Source of the DNA: an uncultured Granulosicoccaceae bacterium | GTDB taxonomy: Bacteria; Pseudomonadota; Gammaproteobacteria; Granulosicoccales; Granulosicoccaceae | DNA: 9,911 nt | NCBI GenBank assembly: GCA_937951695.1 | Contig: CALFBL010000173.1 | Coordinates: 1 to 9,911 of the forward strand | Direction of reading: 5' to 3' | Shown: piece after piece, positions 7,243 to 9,911 of the stretch | Layout: each line of letters opens with the position of its first letter | Position numbering within the stretch: position 1 is the stretch's first letter | Notes under the pieces: generated by a model | What the model was told of the DNA's origin: nothing | Database searches by the model: none | Seen by the model: the letters and a program-made list of their open reading frames with translations, nothing else | Program-made: the position numbers and the translations under genes

Positions 7243-8094
7243 TCAGGTGACGGCAGAGTTTAGAGTCACCGACTCGCCAACCGCTGAGTCTTGGCTCTGT
7301 GCATCATCAACCGCACGCTCAACCGTTGTACCAGTCATCGCATACCATCGACTGACCCCGTGCTGCTGTAAAACATCTACCCGCTCAGCGGCATGAGGTA
7401 CGCTGGCCAACACGGCCTCCTTGGCACAGGTTTCCGTGTTGTTCTTTTCGCTTAAGTGACCCAGCAGTACCCACTGCAGCCCTGGATGGTCAATGGCACG
7501 CACAACTGGCCCTGCCTGAGCGTTACCCAAATGCCCGAAGTTACCGCGAATACGCTGCTGCAAACTGGGCGGGTAGGGTCCATTCCTGAGCATCTGATCA
7601 TCGTAATTGCATTCAATCAGAACACCGTTCACGCCACAGAGCTTATCGAGTACGAACGGGGTGCACACACCCATATCGGTGGCCACCGCAAACCTTGCGT
7701 CTTGATGGCGCAACACGAACTGACAGGACTCTGCGGCATCGTGCGGGGTGGGAAACGGATCGATCTCGATACAGCCCAATGTAAATGGCGCGTGCGCATG
7801 AAACAGCTCGTAGCTGATCAACCGATCATCGCGCAGCCGGCCAAACGTGCCGTGCGTTAAATAAATCGGCACACCGAACTTTCTCGACAGAGGACCGATC
7901 CCTTTCACGTGATCGCTGTGTTCGTGCGAGATTAACACGGCGGTTAAATCCGATGGCGTCACCCCCAGACTGGCCATCCGTTTCAGCGATTCTTTCAACG
8001 TGAAACCACAATCGATTAATAGCGTGGTATCGGCGGCACGAACAAGCGTTGCGTTGCCCGAACTGCCGCTGCCCAGGGACGCAACCTCTAGCAC
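7243..8094 (-). CDS. MBL-fold metallo-hydrolase (YycJ/WalJ-like)
   Basis: This is a 283-residue metallo-beta-lactamase-fold protein. It opens with VASLGSGSSGNATLV (4-18), the hallmark of the YycJ/WalJ-like group. Metal ligands are complete: HEHSDH (57-62), PTPHD with H118, ATDMG with D140, GHLG with H188 and LGHLSEKNN with H213. This layout gives a two-metal hydrolase, and some relatives in Firmicutes are reported to have exonuclease activity. The substrate of the gammaproteobacterial members is not known to me. The last about 25 residues are a polar, acidic tail beyond the fold. The start is GTG at 8094: the family N-terminus begins there and an in-frame stop (8104-8106) excludes anything further upstream. 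The best Shine-Dalgarno, AGGAG at 8113-8117, is 18 bases away and fits a two-codon ORF instead. The gene follows bamC and converges with dxs. Confidence 0.9.
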   Translation of the reverse strand: MLEVASLGSGSSGNATLVRAADTTLLIDCGFTLKESLKRMASLGVTPSDLTAVLISHEHSDHVKGIGPLSRKFGVPIYLTHGTFGRLRDDRLISYELFHAHAPFTLGCIEIDPFPTPHDAAESCQFVLRHQDARFAVATDMGVCTPFVLDKLCGVNGVLIECNYDDQMLRNGPYPPSLQQRIRGNFGHLGNAQAGPVVRAIDHPGLQWVLLGHLSEKNNTETCAKEAVLASVPHAAERVDVLQQHGVSRWYAMTGTTVERAVDDAQSQDSAVGESVTLNSAVT

Positions 8095-8098
8095 AGAT

Positions 8099-8117
8099 TC
8101 AACTCATCGATACTCCT
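8099..8117 (-). promoter_or_regulatory. Strong ribosome binding site serving a two-codon ORF before the MBL gene
   Basis: On the minus strand, AGGAG (8113-8117) is followed five bases later by ATG AGT TGA (8107 to 8099), coding only Met-Ser. The gap from this stop to the GTG of the MBL-fold gene at 8094 is four bases. Ribosomes recruited here could reinitiate at the GTG. A single-base sequencing error joining the two frames is the main alternative. The bases are directly visible; the function is inferred. Confidence 0.4.
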
Positions 8118-8147
8118 GTCCACTGGCATGGGCCTGACGACTGCGTG

Positions 8148-9119
8148 TCAGACCAATTGATCGAGCAAGTCATCAAGCAGCGCTTGCTGCTGCTCTGGGG
8201 TCAGCGGTGTTTCTGCGTCGACGGTTACCCGGGCCGCGCTGACGTTCACCGGAATCATTAAAAACGACACCTCAGCACCGTCAATGGTGGCGTTTAGCCG
8301 TCCGCCACTGCTTTGACCAGATACCTCGCCTGAAGCCAGAGCTTCGAGCGCTTGTTTGACCTTACGAAACGCTGGCTCGTAATTTCGGTACACCACCATA
8401 AACGTATCGGTGGCGGTGGATTGGACCGATGCCTCGTCTAGAACCGCGGCAACTTCTGCATCGCTTAGGATTCCCTGTGCGCGTTGCTGCTCGACCCCGA
8501 GAAACACCATCAGTCGCACCAGTAATTCACTGGTGTTCTCAGGATCGTAACTGGAGGCAGGCCAGAGATTATCGGGTCCGAGTTTCACGTCCGCACTCTC
8601 AGCATCCTGTTGCCGTGCGAACAAGCGGGTGGTGTCCCCCTCACCGCGTTCCAGTCGAAAGGCGATTCGCGACACCCTGGCTTTGCTATTCAACAAACTC
8701 TCCAGCGAGCGTCGGCTGCTACCACTGCCACCAATCGCACGCCATTGGCTGGTCATAAGGCCGCTGACCGGCTCACTGTTATCAATCGGGTAGCGCTCAG
8801 AACGCAGAAACGCCTGCAACTGCGGCCACAGAGCTTCCGCTGTGGCACCGATCTCGAGGTAGTTTTCAGCGCCTGCTCGCACATAGCGCACAGCAGCCGA
8901 TTCCGGCAACAAGGTGTTGCGCGTAATCGCACCACCGGTGGTGCCGGGTAAGACGAACTGCTCGCCTTCCGATACCGGACTTAAATCCGGCGGCACCTGC
9001 AGCTCCAACGCAGCGTTTGAATTCTTGCTGTACAGCACTTCCGGGCTGTTTTTTCGATGGCCAAAACCGCAAGCCGTCAGACTCAAACCCACTAGAACAA
9101 TGACAAACGCGCGCAACAT
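8148..9119 (-). CDS. bamC: Outer membrane protein assembly factor BamC (lipoprotein)
   Basis: BamC (NlpB) is a lipoprotein of the BAM complex that inserts beta-barrel proteins into the outer membrane; it binds BamD. The 323-residue precursor (E. coli 344) has a lipoprotein signal peptide, MLRAFVIVLVGLSLTAC, with lipobox LTAC and the lipidated Cys at 17. A long unstructured N-terminal stretch contains LELQVPPDLSPV (38-49), equivalent to the conserved BamC segment that contacts BamD. Two helix-grip domains follow, about 85-170 (ENYLEIGATAEALWPQL near its start) and about 195-305 (MVVYRNYEPAFRKV within). The start is ATG at 9119, with GGAG at 9126-9129 six bases upstream. A longer TTG frame from 9131 would spoil the signal peptide. 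It follows dapA by 57 bases, the classic dapA-bamC operon. Divergence from enterobacterial BamC is substantial, as is usual for this subunit. Confidence 0.93.
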   Translation of the reverse strand: MLRAFVIVLVGLSLTACGFGHRKNSPEVLYSKNSNAALELQVPPDLSPVSEGEQFVLPGTTGGAITRNTLLPESAAVRYVRAGAENYLEIGATAEALWPQLQAFLRSERYPIDNSEPVSGLMTSQWRAIGGSGSSRRSLESLLNSKARVSRIAFRLERGEGDTTRLFARQQDAESADVKLGPDNLWPASSYDPENTSELLVRLMVFLGVEQQRAQGILSDAEVAAVLDEASVQSTATDTFMVVYRNYEPAFRKVKQALEALASGEVSGQSSGGRLNATIDGAEVSFLMIPVNVSAARVTVDAETPLTPEQQQALLDDLLDQLV

Positions 9120-9125
9120 GATTGA

Positions 9126-9129
9126 CTCC
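9126..9129 (-). promoter_or_regulatory. bamC ribosome binding site
   Basis: GGAG on the minus strand lies six bases before the ATG at 9119 and is one of the clearest Shine-Dalgarno sequences in the window. It settles the bamC start in favour of the ATG rather than the in-frame TTG at 9131, which lies upstream of the site. Confidence 0.75.
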
Positions 9130-9131
9130 AA

Positions 9132-9166
9132 AATACGCAGGGGCTGACCAAGGCGCCAGCCGTATT
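9132..9166 (-). other. Imperfect inverted repeat in the dapA-bamC gap
   Basis: On the minus strand AATACGGCTG (9157-9166) can pair with CAGC (9143-9146) and CGTATT (9132-9137). This makes a ten-pair stem with a five-base bulge and a ten-base loop. The stem ends three bases before the bamC GGAG and runs into four T residues. It could act as a weak attenuator or an mRNA-stability element within the operon. The bulge and short T run make it a poor classical terminator, and the pairing could also be chance. Confidence 0.4.
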
Positions 9167-9176
9167 CAACGCTAAG

Positions 9177-9911
9177 TTAGGCTAACGACACGCCAGCCTT
9201 GATCAATGCTAATTTCACCTGTTGATGATAGCTGCTTGCCAGCGGGGTAAGGGGAAGTCGTAATGTCGGACCGCACCGTCCCATGGTGCACAGCGCCCAC
9301 TTCACCGGTATCGGGTTCGATTCGACAAACAGAGCCGTGTGCAAATCCTGAATCCGCGCGTTGGCCGATTCAGCCGCCGCACGATCCCCCGCGATCGCGA
9401 CCCGGCACATGTCAGCCATGGCTTTGGGGGCCACATTGGCGGTCACCGAAATATCCCCATGACACCCTGCCAACATACTCTCTAGAGCGGTTGCGTCATC
9501 GCCGGTGACAATCATGAAATCATTGTCGGTGATGGCGACCAATTCTTTAATACGCTCCACTGATCCCAGCGCTTCCTTAATGCCTACAATGTTGCCGATT
9601 TTTGACAGCCGAGCGGTGGTCTCAGGCGTCATATCCAGAGCGGTTCGGCCCGGGACGTTATACAAAATCTGCGCAATCGGCACAGCCCTGGCGACGGCCT
9701 TGAAGTGCTGGTACAAGCCCTCCTGAGGCGGCTTGTTGTAATACGGGGTAACCAGAAGGCAGGCATCGGCGCCGGCATCAGCGGCGTGTTGTGTCAACTC
9801 TATGGCCTCAGACGTGGCGTTGCCGCCTGTGCCGGCAATAACCGGTATGCGTTTGTTCACCAGCTTAACGACCTGCTCGATAACCGCTGCGTGCTCAGTG
9901 ACCGACAGGGT
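9177..9911 (-). CDS. dapA: 4-hydroxy-tetrahydrodipicolinate synthase DapA (5' end outside the window)
   Basis: DapA condenses pyruvate with aspartate semialdehyde, the first committed step toward diaminopimelate and lysine, in the cytosol as a tetramer of TIM barrels. The window holds the last 244 residues, starting in TLSVTEH and ending in GVSLA before TAA. Visible motifs: IAGTGGNATSEAI (25-37 of the visible part), TPYYNKPPQEGLY (55-67) with Y58, YNVPGRT (84-90) with catalytic Y84 and carboxylate-binding R89, and Schiff-base K112 in GIKEA. Spacing between these residues equals that in E. coli (Y107, Y133, R138, K161), so about 49 residues including the GTTGE region lie beyond the right edge. 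Total length would be about 293, normal for the family. It heads the minus-strand group with bamC and the MBL-fold gene. Confidence 0.96.
   Translation of the reverse strand, partial: TLSVTEHAAVIEQVVKLVNKRIPVIAGTGGNATSEAIELTQHAADAGADACLLVTPYYNKPPQEGLYQHFKAVARAVPIAQILYNVPGRTALDMTPETTARLSKIGNIVGIKEALGSVERIKELVAITDNDFMIVTGDDATALESMLAGCHGDISVTANVAPKAMADMCRVAIAGDRAAAESANARIQDLHTALFVESNPIPVKWALCTMGRCGPTLRLPLTPLASSYHQQVKLALIKAGVSLA

Noticed and set aside
1..9911. A defence system, mobile element, CRISPR array or novel cluster hidden among these genes.
   Set aside because: All ten genes belong to recognised families with intact key residues wherever they lie inside the window, gaps are under 60 bases, and no direct repeats or integration signatures were seen.

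Overview
This window is chromosomal core sequence from a Gammaproteobacterium. Three gene clusters support this. The ffh / ypjD / yfjD(corB) cluster is known from E. coli. The xseB-ispA-dxs operon is a gammaproteobacterial hallmark. The dapA-bamC pair includes BamC, a Bam subunit largely confined to Beta- and Gammaproteobacteria. The arrangement with an MBL-fold hydrolase after bamC recalls Pseudomonadales and Oceanospirillales-like marine bacteria, but I cannot name the genus. No transposase, integrase, phage gene, CRISPR array, tRNA or rRNA was seen, and base composition looks even by eye.

Layout. Positions 1-476 (minus) hold the first 158 codons of ffh, the signal-recognition-particle GTPase. 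A 55-base divergent gap with a plausible promoter separates it from a plus-strand run of six genes. These are ypjD (inner-membrane CcsA-type protein), a CNNM/CorC-family transporter, radA (branch-migration ATPase for recombination), xseB (exonuclease VII small subunit), ispA (farnesyl diphosphate synthase) and dxs (DXP synthase, start of the MEP pathway). From the transporter onward the genes are packed tightly: 1-base gap, 27-base gap, 14-base overlap, 7-base gap. This suggests co-transcription and translational coupling. From 7243 to the right edge three genes run on the minus strand and converge on dxs: dapA (lysine/diaminopimelate synthesis, 5' end outside), bamC (outer-membrane assembly lipoprotein) and an MBL-fold metallo-hydrolase.

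How the genes fit together. ispA and dxs supply isoprenoid precursors and farnesyl diphosphate for undecaprenyl phosphate and quinones. dapA feeds peptidoglycan and lysine. bamC serves the outer membrane, ffh serves inner-membrane protein targeting, and radA and xseB serve DNA repair. This is envelope and housekeeping biology. There is no gene-free stretch longer than about 60 bases.

No undescribed system is evident. The points worth a second look are small: a high share of non-ATG starts, a two-codon ORF under the only good Shine-Dalgarno upstream of the MBL gene, a calcium-loop-like motif in the XseB tail, an insertion in Dxs, a hairpin just upstream of the bamC ribosome binding site, and radA sitting between a CNNM transporter and xseB.
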